From: Clostridiales bacterium
GTDB taxonomy: Bacteria > Bacillota > Clostridia > Tissierellales > Sedimentibacteraceae
Assembly: GCA_003483345.1 (NCBI GenBank)
Contig: DMWH01000052.1
Coordinates: 1-10,879 of the forward strand
Reading direction: 5' to 3'
Length of the DNA stretch: 10,879 nt
In this document: piece by piece, positions 1-5,687 of the stretch
Position numbering within the stretch: position 1 is the stretch's first letter
How the letters are laid out: every line of letters begins with the position of its first letter
Made by a program: the position numbers and the translations under genes
Notes under the pieces: generated by a model
What the model saw: the letters and a program-made list of their open reading frames with translations, nothing else
Told to the model about the DNA's origin: nothing
Database searches by the model: none

Positions 1-414
1 AGTTACCTTCGGGTTAACCGTTGCAGCGGCAACAAATGGAATCTTGTTGGCTTCTGCAACTGCTGAAGCGGCAATTCCGCAGGAACTTACAGTAAACCCC
101 GTTACAGCTACTACTTTATCCTGGCTAATTACTTTGGACATCGCATTTGCTGACTCAGATGGCTCCCCTTTATTATCAGCAGAAATAATTTTAATCTGTT
201 TTCCCAAAACCCCACCACTTGCATTAATCTCTTTAAAAGCAAGTTTGGCGCCATTAGCTGCCGATGTTCCATAGGAAGCGGTATTACCAGTCAATTCGTA
301 TACCATGCCTATTTTTATATCCTTGTCCGTTTTAGCTCCACAACCGGCTACAAGACTGGCAACCAGAACGGAAGCAATGGCAAAAGAAGTAATTATTTTG
401 GATCTTTTTAACAT
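1..414 (-). CDS. Branched-chain amino-acid-type ABC transporter substrate-binding lipoprotein (N-terminal part)
   Basis: This is the first 138 residues of a periplasmic-binding-protein-like lipoprotein; the gene runs off the left edge. The ATG at 414 follows an AGGGGGAG ribosome site. The N-terminus is a lipoprotein signal: positive residues (MLKRSK), a hydrophobic stretch, and the lipobox LVAGC with the acylated Cys near residue 25. After it comes IKIGMVYELTGNTASYG, then GAKLAFKEINASGG, then a stretch ending VVAVTGFTVSSC. That order is typical of the LivJ/LivK peripheral binding protein 1 fold (COG0683). The family captures Leu/Ile/Val or related small ligands (other amino acids, aromatic acids, amides) outside the membrane for a LivHMGF permease. 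The ligand cannot be told from this half. It has its own promoter at 513-541 and is separate from the upstream permease gene. Any partner permease genes lie outside the window. Confidence 0.9.
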   Translation of the reverse strand, partial: MLKRSKIITSFAIASVLVASLVAGCGAKTDKDIKIGMVYELTGNTASYGTSAANGAKLAFKEINASGGVLGKQIKIISADNKGEPSESANAMSKVISQDKVVAVTGFTVSSCGIAASAVAEANKIPFVAAATVNPKVT

Positions 415-512
415 CTTTCTCCCCCTCAAATACAGATTATTAATTTTTTAAACAAGGTGACAGTCCCTTAGCTATAACCTTATTTAATCTACCAAAATAT
501 GAGTTAGTATAT

Positions 513-541
513 ATTATACGCTATGTTTTGCTAATCTTCAA
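513..541 (-). promoter_or_regulatory. Sigma-A-type promoter of the substrate-binding lipoprotein gene
   Basis: Read on the minus strand, TTGAAG (536-541) and a perfect TATAAT (513-518) are separated by 17 bp. Transcription would start near 506, leaving about 90 nt of untranslated leader before the ATG at 414. The leader can form a weak AAGGT/ACCTT stem, with no clear terminator or riboswitch. The upstream permease gene shows no obvious intrinsic terminator between 542 and 581, so some read-through is possible. Confidence 0.75.
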
Positions 542-581
542 AGGAAACAATTTATTTTAATTTTTTACTTATAATTTTTTG

Positions 582-1460
582 CTAATTTTCCTCTTTTATT
601 GCCAACAAAACACCACTTAAAATCAAAATTGCTCCTACGCAAAAGCCAAAACCAATCTGCTCATTCAGAAAAAACCATCCTAAAAATGTTCCAACTAATG
701 GCTGGAAAAAGAAATATACACCGCCACGACTAGCGTCAACAAGCTGCATTCCCTTATTCCAAAAAAGGAATGCAATAGCAGTAGCTGCTACACCTATATA
801 TATAACACCCAAAATAACAGTTGGCTGCAACAGTAGATATAACTCATCATATTTGAATTGGCCTATGGAAAAGGGGGTAATGACAATCGTGGCTGCCAAA
901 ATTGCGTATGTTGTTACAACAAGCTGCGAATATTCTCTTGAAACTTTTTTAATAAGAACGGACATCAGCGCCCATGACAAAGCTGCAAAAACCAATGCAG
1001 CCCCGCCTAATTGGAAGTCTTTGTCTACGTCACCAATACCTACAACAAATAAAACGCCTATGGTAGCTAAAAATACTGATATTAGTTTTTTGGAAGTTAT
1101 TTTTTCTTTTAAAATCGCATAAGCGAAAACAACCATGAAGGCAGGTGTAGCTGAAGTAACAACGGCGCCCATCTGAGCCGAAGAATACTTTGTACCAAAA
1201 AACTGCGCCCAAATGGAGAAAAAATAACCAATAATGCCTATGCCTACAAGCAACGGAATGTCTCTTTTTTTAATTCGCCAAGATTGACCGGTCGCAAAGC
1301 CAACCAAAATAAGTGCAGCCAAGGCAACTAAATACCTCAGCCACACTAACTCTAATGGAGGAACAATATCAAGTACAACCTTGCTTACTACATACATACC
1401 GCCCCAAATACTTGCCGCTATTGTCAAATAAGCCGGTCCCATATATTCCTTTAGTTTCAA
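582..1460 (-). CDS. EamA/DMT-family permease (drug/metabolite transporter)
   Basis: This is an inner-membrane permease of about 292 residues with the two-fold EamA repeat (COG0697 type). Counting from the TTG at 1460, the first repeat spans about residues 10-140 (it includes SIWGGMYVVSK and the helix-turn TSATPAFMVVFAYAILKEKI). The second spans about 153-288 (includes FFFQPLVGTFLGWFFLNEQI and ends ILSGVLLAI). About ten hydrophobic segments are visible. The family exports small metabolites or amino acids; the substrate is unknown. I prefer the TTG at 1460 because AAAGGGG lies 8 nt upstream. An ATG at 1442 is the other candidate. The frame stays open to a TTG at 1514, which would add 18 residues containing CPSC; a stop codon sits directly before it. 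It appears monocistronic, with a promoter at 1589-1617. Confidence 0.9.
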   Translation of the reverse strand: MKLKEYMGPAYLTIAASIWGGMYVVSKVVLDIVPPLELVWLRYLVALAALILVGFATGQSWRIKKRDIPLLVGIGIIGYFFSIWAQFFGTKYSSAQMGAVVTSATPAFMVVFAYAILKEKITSKKLISVFLATIGVLFVVGIGDVDKDFQLGGAALVFAALSWALMSVLIKKVSREYSQLVVTTYAILAATIVITPFSIGQFKYDELYLLLQPTVILGVIYIGVAATAIAFLFWNKGMQLVDASRGGVYFFFQPLVGTFLGWFFLNEQIGFGFCVGAILILSGVLLAIKEEN

Positions 1461-1566
1461 ACAAATTTCCCCTTTATCCACGTAAAACTGGTTTTTGCAA
1501 GAAGGACATCTCAATTATTTAATTGCTGTTTATATTTAACAATCATCAATTAATTTAACCAAAAAT

Positions 1567-1585
1567 TTACTATTGTTTATAGTAA
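1567..1585. promoter_or_regulatory. Operator-like inverted repeat at the permease transcription start
   Basis: TTACTAT (1567-1573) and ATAGTAA (1579-1585) form a perfect 7-bp inverted repeat around a 5-nt spacer. It sits just downstream of the -10 box at 1589-1594, covering the predicted start site. That position fits a repressor site. Such AT-rich palindromes can arise by chance, and no factor can be named. Confidence 0.4.
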
Positions 1586-1588
1586 TTG

Positions 1589-1617
1589 ATTATATCATAT
1601 AAAAACTTAACAATTAA
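1589..1617 (-). promoter_or_regulatory. Extended -10 promoter of the EamA permease
   Basis: On the minus strand, a perfect TATAAT (1589-1594) is preceded by TG one base upstream, giving an extended -10. The -35 region at 17 bp spacing is weak (TTAATT, 1612-1617). The weak -35 and the 7-bp direct repeats just upstream suggest dependence on an activator, but this is inference. Confidence 0.55.
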
Positions 1618-1622
1618 GAAAA

Positions 1623-1650
1623 TGCGTGCAAAAACCCGTTTATTGCGTGC
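1623..1650. repeat. Two direct GCACGCA repeats, 21-bp period
   Basis: TGCGTGC occurs at 1623-1629 and again at 1644-1650 (GCACGCA on the minus strand). The period of 21 bp equals two helical turns. The pair lies between the hydG stop and the permease -35 region, at about -41 to -68 relative to the predicted permease start, and overlaps the last base of the hydG stop codon. No convincing intrinsic terminator for hydG is visible here. Confidence 0.4.
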
Positions 1651-3068
1651 TAAAAACGAAAATCTCTCTTTCCGTTCGCTATTTCCTCCAAACGTAATGC
1701 TGCAATAGTTCTGACTTTTTCATTTGCTATATTCGGCATTTCACTGTCTATAACAGCCTCACCCTTCAACTTTGTATCTTTAGAAGCGTAATCCTCCAAA
1801 TACTCTTTTAATGTCATTAAAGCATTAGGTTGGCAACAATTAGCTATTTGTCCAGATTTTACCAGACTCATAAAACGATCTCCGGTGCGTCCTTTTCTAT
1901 AACAGGCTGTACAAAAGCTCGGAATATATCCTAATTTCAATAACCAGTTCACAACCTCATCTAAAGTTCTCTTGTCATTAACATCAAACTGAGCTGAATT
2001 ATCTTCTGCAGCTTCAGGTTCAACATAACCACCCACACTCGTACGGGAACCACCGCTAATTTGCGAAATTCCTAATGCCAGTACTTTTTCACGAGTCATC
2101 TCCGATTCGCGAGTTGACAAAATCATACCAGTGTACGGAACTGCAATGCGCAAAACAGTGACAATTTTGGCAAATATCTCATCAGAGATTGCATTGCTGA
2201 AATCATCAGGATTAACATCATCAGCAGGTCGAATACGAGGAACACTGATTGTATGTGGTCCAACCCCCATAGCTGCTTCCAAATGCTCGGCGTGCATCAA
2301 TAACCCTACGAAATCATAACGATACATGTTCAGGCCAAAGAGTACCCCAATGCCGACATCATCAATACCGCCTTCCATTGCACGATCCATTGCTTCCGTA
2401 TGATAAGCGTAATCATGTTTTGGTCCTGCCGGATGGAGTTTTTCGTAGCTATCCTTATTATAGGTTTCCTGAAAAAGAATATATGTGCCAATACCAGCTT
2501 CTTTTAGTTTCCGATAGTTTTCAACAGTCGTAGCAGCAATGTTGACATTCACGCGTCGAATAACGCCATTTTTGTGCTTTATGCTATAAATTGTTTTGAT
2601 GCTATCCAAAACATATTCGATAGGATTATTAACCGGGTCTTCACCGGTTTCCAAGGCCAGACGCTTATGTCCCATATCCTGAAGGGCAATAACCTCGCGT
2701 GCTATTTCTTCCTGTGTGAGTTTTTTCCTGGCGATATTCTTATTGCTTCTGTGATATGGGCAGTATACACAGCTGTTTATGCAGTAGTTGGAAAGATATA
2801 AAGGCGCGAACATTACAATGCGATTGCCGTAAAATCTCTGCTTGATTTCTTGTGCCAAAAGTGTCATTCTTTTATTTTCATCTTCCAGATCACACTCTAA
2901 CAGTACTGCAGCTTCCCTATGACTCAACCCTTTGCAATCTTTTGCACGTTCCAAAATTTCGTTGATGAGTTCTCGATTACTTTTGTTTTTTGCAGCGTAG
3001 GTAAGCGTGTTCATAATTTCCTGGTCGTCAATAAATTCAGTAGCGATTTTTGATTTGCAGTCGTACAT
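1650..3068 (-). CDS. hydG: [FeFe]-hydrogenase H-cluster maturation radical SAM enzyme HydG
   Basis: HydG cleaves tyrosine to p-cresol and dehydroglycine and turns the latter into the CO and CN- of the organometallic iron unit of the H-cluster. Counting from the ATG at 3068, the radical SAM cluster motif Cx3Cx2C is at Cys96, Cys100 and Cys103 (CINSCVYC). The auxiliary-cluster motif is at Cys386, Cys389 and Cys412 (CTAC, then CCQPNAL, with 22 residues between). Both motifs and the 472-residue length match characterised HydG enzymes. LETGEDP (about 139-145) is the SAM-binding region, and the C-terminus has the conserved MTLKEYLEDYA. A TTG two codons upstream (3074) is possible, but AGAGGGG is better spaced for the ATG. 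It lies 43 nt after a TM1266-like gene and probably shares its transcript. HydE and HydF are not in the window. Confidence 0.97.
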   Translation of the reverse strand: MYDCKSKIATEFIDDQEIMNTLTYAAKNKSNRELINEILERAKDCKGLSHREAAVLLECDLEDENKRMTLLAQEIKQRFYGNRIVMFAPLYLSNYCINSCVYCPYHRSNKNIARKKLTQEEIAREVIALQDMGHKRLALETGEDPVNNPIEYVLDSIKTIYSIKHKNGVIRRVNVNIAATTVENYRKLKEAGIGTYILFQETYNKDSYEKLHPAGPKHDYAYHTEAMDRAMEGGIDDVGIGVLFGLNMYRYDFVGLLMHAEHLEAAMGVGPHTISVPRIRPADDVNPDDFSNAISDEIFAKIVTVLRIAVPYTGMILSTRESEMTREKVLALGISQISGGSRTSVGGYVEPEAAEDNSAQFDVNDKRTLDEVVNWLLKLGYIPSFCTACYRKGRTGDRFMSLVKSGQIANCCQPNALMTLKEYLEDYASKDTKLKGEAVIDSEMPNIANEKVRTIAALRLEEIANGKRDFRF

Positions 3069-3111
3069 TGGCAAAACCCCTCTTCACATTATTTTAGGTA
3101 TTTATAATAGC

Positions 3112-3360
3112 TCAAGATAACTTGGAATAAACTGTTTTGATACTTACATCAGGTATCATTCCGAGCTTACCGGCAAGAGCGCTGATAGCGTCACCAGGAG
3201 CATCTATAACTATGGAAATTACCGAAACATTACGTTTTCTATAAGGAATTCCCATACGTCCAACAATAAATTCCCCGTATTCATGCAGAATATCATTGAT
3301 TTTTTTTGCAGAGTCGTTATTTTCTACGACAATTCCAATTAATGCTAACCTGGTTTCCAT
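3112..3360 (-). CDS. TM1266-type iron-only hydrogenase system protein (putative regulator)
   Basis: This small protein of 82 residues belongs to the family annotated as 'putative iron-only hydrogenase system regulator' (TM1266 type), commonly found next to hydE, hydF and hydG. It starts METRLALIGIVVEN and contains GRMGIPYRKRNVSVISIVID, followed by ISALAGKLGMIPDVSIKTVYSK. This is a beta-alpha-beta pattern like the ACT/ferredoxin-like fold, as in NikR C-terminal or ACT regulators. No DNA-binding segment is present, so a regulatory role is by association only. The start is clear: ATG at 3360 behind a strong AAGGAGGA site. hydG follows 43 nt later. A terminator/antiterminator leader lies directly upstream, so its transcription, and that of hydG, is probably controlled by attenuation. 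Confidence 0.9.
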   Translation of the reverse strand: METRLALIGIVVENNDSAKKINDILHEYGEFIVGRMGIPYRKRNVSVISIVIDAPGDAISALAGKLGMIPDVSIKTVYSKLS

Positions 3361-3584
3361 AAAAATCCTCCTTAAATAATAAAAATCCTTGTGCTAAAAA
3401 GGCACAAGGATAGTAATGTACAGCAAGTACCCGTTTCGAAAAACGGTTTTGGCAATAACATTATTTTCTCGCCTTCTCATTAGGGACTAACCCTCATGTT
3501 TTAGCACGATACATTGTTTTAAATTTTTGGAAAGGTTTGTTGCAAGAAAAAATGAAAACTAATCTCAACAACGCACCTCATAAT
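3361..3584 (-). promoter_or_regulatory. Structured 5' leader with terminator/antiterminator (candidate riboswitch) of the TM1266-like gene and hydG
   Basis: This 300-base gap holds no ORF but strong structure on the minus strand. In RNA order: AATGTA (3515-3510) can pair with TACATT (3420-3415) as a closing stem. Inside it are a hairpin at 3498-3478 (AGGG/CCCT with loop TTAGT, extended by CAT/ATG), a GGC/GCC hairpin at 3473-3451, and a UUCG-capped hairpin CCGTTT/AAACGG at 3446-3431. An intrinsic terminator follows at 3411-3381. The segment GTGCTAAAA (3507-3499) is a perfect 9-nt complement of TTTTAGCAC (3399-3391), which includes most of the terminator's loop and the first bases of its 3' arm, so the two folds exclude each other. 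I do not recognise a known riboswitch class. Metal, SAM, Fe-S or another signal is open. Confidence 0.6.
3381..3411 (-). terminator. Intrinsic terminator within the leader (attenuator)
   Basis: ATCCTTGTGC (3411-3402 on the minus strand) and GCACAAGGAT (3394-3385) make a perfect 10-bp stem with a 7-nt loop, followed by TTTT and an AT-rich run. It lies only about 20 nt before the start codon of the TM1266-like gene, so transcripts must read through it to express that gene and hydG. Confidence 0.8.
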
Positions 3585-3590
3585 GCTTTC

Positions 3591-3619
3591 AGTGTAACAC
3601 AATGAATTAAAAATAACAA
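3591..3619 (-). promoter_or_regulatory. Candidate promoter of the leader
   Basis: On the minus strand, TTGTTA (3614-3619) and TACACT (3591-3596) are 17 bp apart, and the -10 is preceded by TG one base upstream (extended -10). Transcription would start near 3584. Each hexamer matches four of six consensus bases, so this is plausible rather than certain. Read-through from the upstream Cys-rich gene is an alternative, since no terminator is visible between 3663 and 3620. Confidence 0.45.
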
Positions 3620-3663
3620 GAATATTGCCTCAAGTATACATAATTATCTTTCAATTCTTTCTA

Positions 3664-3849
3664 TCAATCATATTCATGATGCTCATCACTGCCAATATAG
3701 TAGGGGCAAAATTCCTTGCCGGTATCCTCATCTTCCTCCACAGCATCTGCATATTTTCTTGTTCCAAAACATAGCTCTTTAAAACATTCATGATTTTCGC
3801 AAGTCAGGCAACAGCTGGGAATGTTATCCAATTCATTGATTCTTGTCAT
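3664..3849 (-). CDS. Small cysteine-rich acidic protein of unknown function
   Basis: This short gene of 61 residues has a very good ribosome site (AAGGAGG, 8 nt before the ATG at 3849). It starts three bases after the stop of the frame-shifted MEMO gene, so it looks translationally coupled to it. Six cysteines stand out: Cys13, Cys14, Cys17, Cys22, Cys27 and Cys48, in the pattern CCxxCxxxxCxxxxC, then FCPYY. The stretch between (VEEDEDTGKE) and the C-terminus (DEHHEYD) are acidic. There is no signal peptide or membrane segment. The pattern suggests a zinc- or iron-sulfur-binding protein, but I do not recognise the family. Position between AmmeMemoRadiSam-type genes and hydG makes a role in anaerobic metal or radical chemistry conceivable; this is inference only. 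Confidence 0.7.
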   Translation of the reverse strand: MTRINELDNIPSCCLTCENHECFKELCFGTRKYADAVEEDEDTGKEFCPYYIGSDEHHEYD

Positions 3850-3852
3850 TTT

Positions 3853-4472
3853 TCACCCCTCCTTTTTATAAAAAAGCGCTACCATATACCCTACTCCAAA
3901 GGGAGCCTCATATGATAAAACCTTCGATGAAAAATCTATCATCTCAAACACTCCAAACAGAAACAATATCGGCCTTAATCCACACTCAGCTCCATGTTCA
4001 AGGATTTCCTGATCAATATTCAGCAACATCTCAAATTTTTTTCTTTAACAGCCCTGACAATTATTTCGTCAAGTTTGGGTCCGGCTGGGTCATAACCATA
4101 TGGTCCTTCAGGTTTTAAGACGTGGGATAAGTCTCCTGATGCTATAACGGCTGTCCGCTCTTTTGCTTTTTCAATTTTTTCTCCATACAACTTTCCCAAA
4201 TTATAATAATATTCATAAGATACGTCCGTAACCAGGATTTTATCAATTTTAATGTCCTGTTTTAAATCCTTTTTAAGATAGTGTAAAGGGACATTATAAC
4301 CATGTTCCTGGTGCGGCGAAATTATCAACAGTCTATCAGGATTGGCATTTGCCAACATTTTTGCCGCTGATTTCAGCGACATTATCGTATTTATAGCTTT
4401 TTTTGCTTCTTCACCTCCTATTTCAGGTATTATTACGGGTGGATGGGGGCTTATAACGCCCAAAACAAGCAT
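3853..4472 (-). pseudogene. MEMO/LigB-like (class III extradiol dioxygenase-like) protein, frameshifted and internally deleted
   Basis: The ATG at 4472 opens a MEMO-type protein of the AmmeMemoRadiSam system. Recognisable parts are GVISPHPPVIIPEIG (residues 5-19, with the conserved His10), LLIISPH (His54), EHGYNVPL (His57), ASGDLSH and EGPYGYDPAGP. The frame stops at 4020 after 150 residues. The rest continues in the next frame from an A7 run at 4042-4036 (FEMLL, AECGLRP, LSYEAPFGVGYMVALF) to a TGA at 3855-3853. Joined, it gives about 206 residues. Family members I know are about 265, and the missing part lies between ISPH and EHG, where roughly 60 residues seem lost in frame. The fused AMMECR1 domain common in bacteria is absent. 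The A7 could also be a slippage site or a sequencing error. AGGAG lies 12 nt before the ATG. Confidence 0.8.
4036..4043 (-). other. A7 run at the MEMO frame break (possible slippery site)
   Basis: On the minus strand the bases are G then seven A, followed by TTTGAG. In the starting frame this reads GAA AAA AAT TTG. A -1 shift at A AAA AAT gives AAT then TTT GAG ATG, restoring the conserved MEMO C-terminus. This fits a lost A (or a homopolymer miscall) or programmed slippage, and the sequence alone cannot decide. Confidence 0.6.
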
Positions 4473-4489
4473 TATTATTTCACGCTCCT

Positions 4490-5362
4490 CTATACATTGC
4501 CCAGGTGAATATAATGTAATCCTGCTTTTTTGCCAATTAACTCAGCCATTTTCAAGGTTTTAATTGGTGTCACAGGAGTCCCTTGCATTTCCCAGGCAGG
4601 GTAAAATCTGCTAATATGCCAAGGCACATCAGTTCCCAAATCCCTAGCAATAAATCCAGCAATACCCTCCAATTGCTCTTTTTCATCATTGACTCCAGGA
4701 ACGACTAATGTTGTAATTTCAACATGCACTCCTTCCCTGTAAAGAAACTGCAAATTATCCATGACAGGTTTAGCTTTTCCTCCACAATACTCCCCATAGA
4801 CCTTATCACTATACCCCTTAAGATCAACATTGGCTGCATCTAAATAGGGCGTAATTTTATCAAGAGTTTCGCGAGTCATATAACCATTAGTTACCCATAT
4901 ATTCTTAAGTCCCTTTTCTTGAGCAATAATCATTGTTTCTAAGGCATATTCGACAAAAACAGTTGGTTCCGTGTAAGTATAAGATATTGAAGGACATCCA
5001 ACCTCCAATGCGCGCTTCACATGTCCTTCCGGTGATATTTCAACTCCTTCAATTGATTTTGTCAATCTGGGGGCCTGTGCTATTTCCCAGTTTTGGCACC
5101 AAGCACAGCGAAAATTACAGCCAACGGCTGCAAAGGAATATGTCTTTGTTCCTGGCATAAAATGATACAGTGGCTTTTTTTCAATGGGGTCAATATTTAA
5201 CCCTGCTGTTTTTCCGTAATTCAATGTATATAGCTTCCCTTGCAAATTTTGGCGCACAAAACAAATACCTTTACCACCGTCATCGATCATACACCGATGG
5301 TTGCATGCGATACATTGAATCTTATTATCATTTAATTTTTTATATAGAATAGCTTCTTTCAT
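4490..5362 (-). CDS. PflA-like radical SAM enzyme of the AmmeMemoRadiSam type, short C-terminus
   Basis: This is a COG1180-type (PflA-like) radical SAM enzyme. From the ATG at 5362 it has an N-terminal Cys cluster (CIACNHRC at 17-24, then GKGIC at 30-34) and the typical FMPGTKTYSF. The SAM-cluster motif Cx3Cx2C (CNFRCAWCQNWEIAQ) follows at Cys82, Cys86 and Cys89, then SYTYTEPTVFVEY, VTNGYM, NVDLKGY, TTLVVPGVND and PWHISRFYPAW. These are hallmarks of the AmmeMemoRadiSam radical SAM family, whose substrate is not firmly known. It ends at HYIHLGNV (290 residues). Relatives I recall continue for about 40 residues with two further Cys pairs after GNV, so the C-terminal domain appears missing. A GTG at 5371 is upstream, but GAGGTG fits the ATG better. 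The MEMO-like gene follows after 17 nt. Promoter at 5423-5451. Confidence 0.9.
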   Translation of the reverse strand: MKEAILYKKLNDNKIQCIACNHRCMIDDGGKGICFVRQNLQGKLYTLNYGKTAGLNIDPIEKKPLYHFMPGTKTYSFAAVGCNFRCAWCQNWEIAQAPRLTKSIEGVEISPEGHVKRALEVGCPSISYTYTEPTVFVEYALETMIIAQEKGLKNIWVTNGYMTRETLDKITPYLDAANVDLKGYSDKVYGEYCGGKAKPVMDNLQFLYREGVHVEITTLVVPGVNDEKEQLEGIAGFIARDLGTDVPWHISRFYPAWEMQGTPVTPIKTLKMAELIGKKAGLHYIHLGNV

Positions 5363-5422
5363 GTCATTCACACCTCACTCTGACAAATTCTTATTTCGAC
5401 ATCAAATTTATTAACCCTTTAA

Positions 5423-5451
5423 AATATACTGAAAATTCTATCTTTTATCAA
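5423..5451 (-). promoter_or_regulatory. Promoter of the radical SAM / MEMO / Cys-rich gene set
   Basis: On the minus strand, TTGATA (5446-5451) and TATATT (5423-5428) are exactly 17 bp apart, each matching five of six consensus bases. It lies directly after the CoA-transferase terminator, and the start would fall near 5416, about 55 nt before the ATG. Confidence 0.75.
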
Positions 5452-5452
5452 T

Positions 5453-5492
5453 AAAAAAAATAACCATCTTCTAAATCTAGCAGATGGTTATT
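5453..5492 (-). terminator. Strong intrinsic terminator downstream of the CoA-transferase
   Basis: AATAACCATCT (5459-5469) and AGATGGTTATT (5482-5492) are perfect 11-bp inverted repeats with a 12-nt loop. On the minus strand the stem runs into a T8 tract, of which the first two bases also pair. It ends transcripts from the CoA-transferase side, about 195 nt past that gene's stop. Confidence 0.85.
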
Positions 5493-5687
5493 TCTATTAA
5501 TTGTAAATTTGGTTCTTTTTGTTTACAAGGTGCTAACTTTGTGGTCGAATATAGCACACCAAAAAGTAATTATTTTTTTAACTATAATATCACATGAAAA
5601 GCCTCAGTAACTAACTCTCATTCTAGTGCCATATTCAGGACAATTGTCAACGAAACGGCATAGCGTCCAAAAATATTGATTTTTATA
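5493..5687 (-). other. Non-coding tail between CoA-transferase stop and terminator (possible small RNA)
   Basis: No ORF or recognisable gene remnant is visible. On the minus strand, TTGACA (5650-5645) is followed at 19 bp by TAGAAT (5625-5620), a possible promoter with a long spacer that overlaps the palindrome GACAATTGTC (5639-5648). Further on, bases 5514-5567 can fold: CTTTTTG/CAAAAAG outside, GGTG(T)GCTA/TAGCACC inside with one bulge. An RNA of about 160 nt ending at the terminator near 5453 would result. It could equally be a long 3' UTR. Confidence 0.35.

Noticed and set aside
44..274. Plus-strand ORF of 76 codons
   Set aside because: It is antisense to the substrate-binding lipoprotein gene, whose frame has a signal peptide, lipobox and family motifs. 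The plus-strand translation has no recognisable features.
415..512. Riboswitch in the leader of the substrate-binding protein gene
   Set aside because: Only a 5-bp AAGGT/ACCTT stem is visible; there is no terminator and no recognisable aptamer.
1621..1650. Possible terminator after hydG (GCAA/TTGC and AAA/TTT stem around CGGG)
   Set aside because: The stem is short and bulged, with no clean T-run. The direct GCACGCA repeats describe the region better.
3361..3600. T-box, SAM-I, cobalamin or c-di-GMP riboswitch before the TM1266-like gene
   Set aside because: The characteristic conserved segments of these classes as I know them (for example the T-box TGGN bulge region) are not visible, so the leader is left unassigned.
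4342..4563. Plus-strand ORF of 73 codons across the radical SAM / MEMO junction
   Set aside because: It is complementary to conserved MEMO and radical SAM coding sequence and has no supporting ribosome site.
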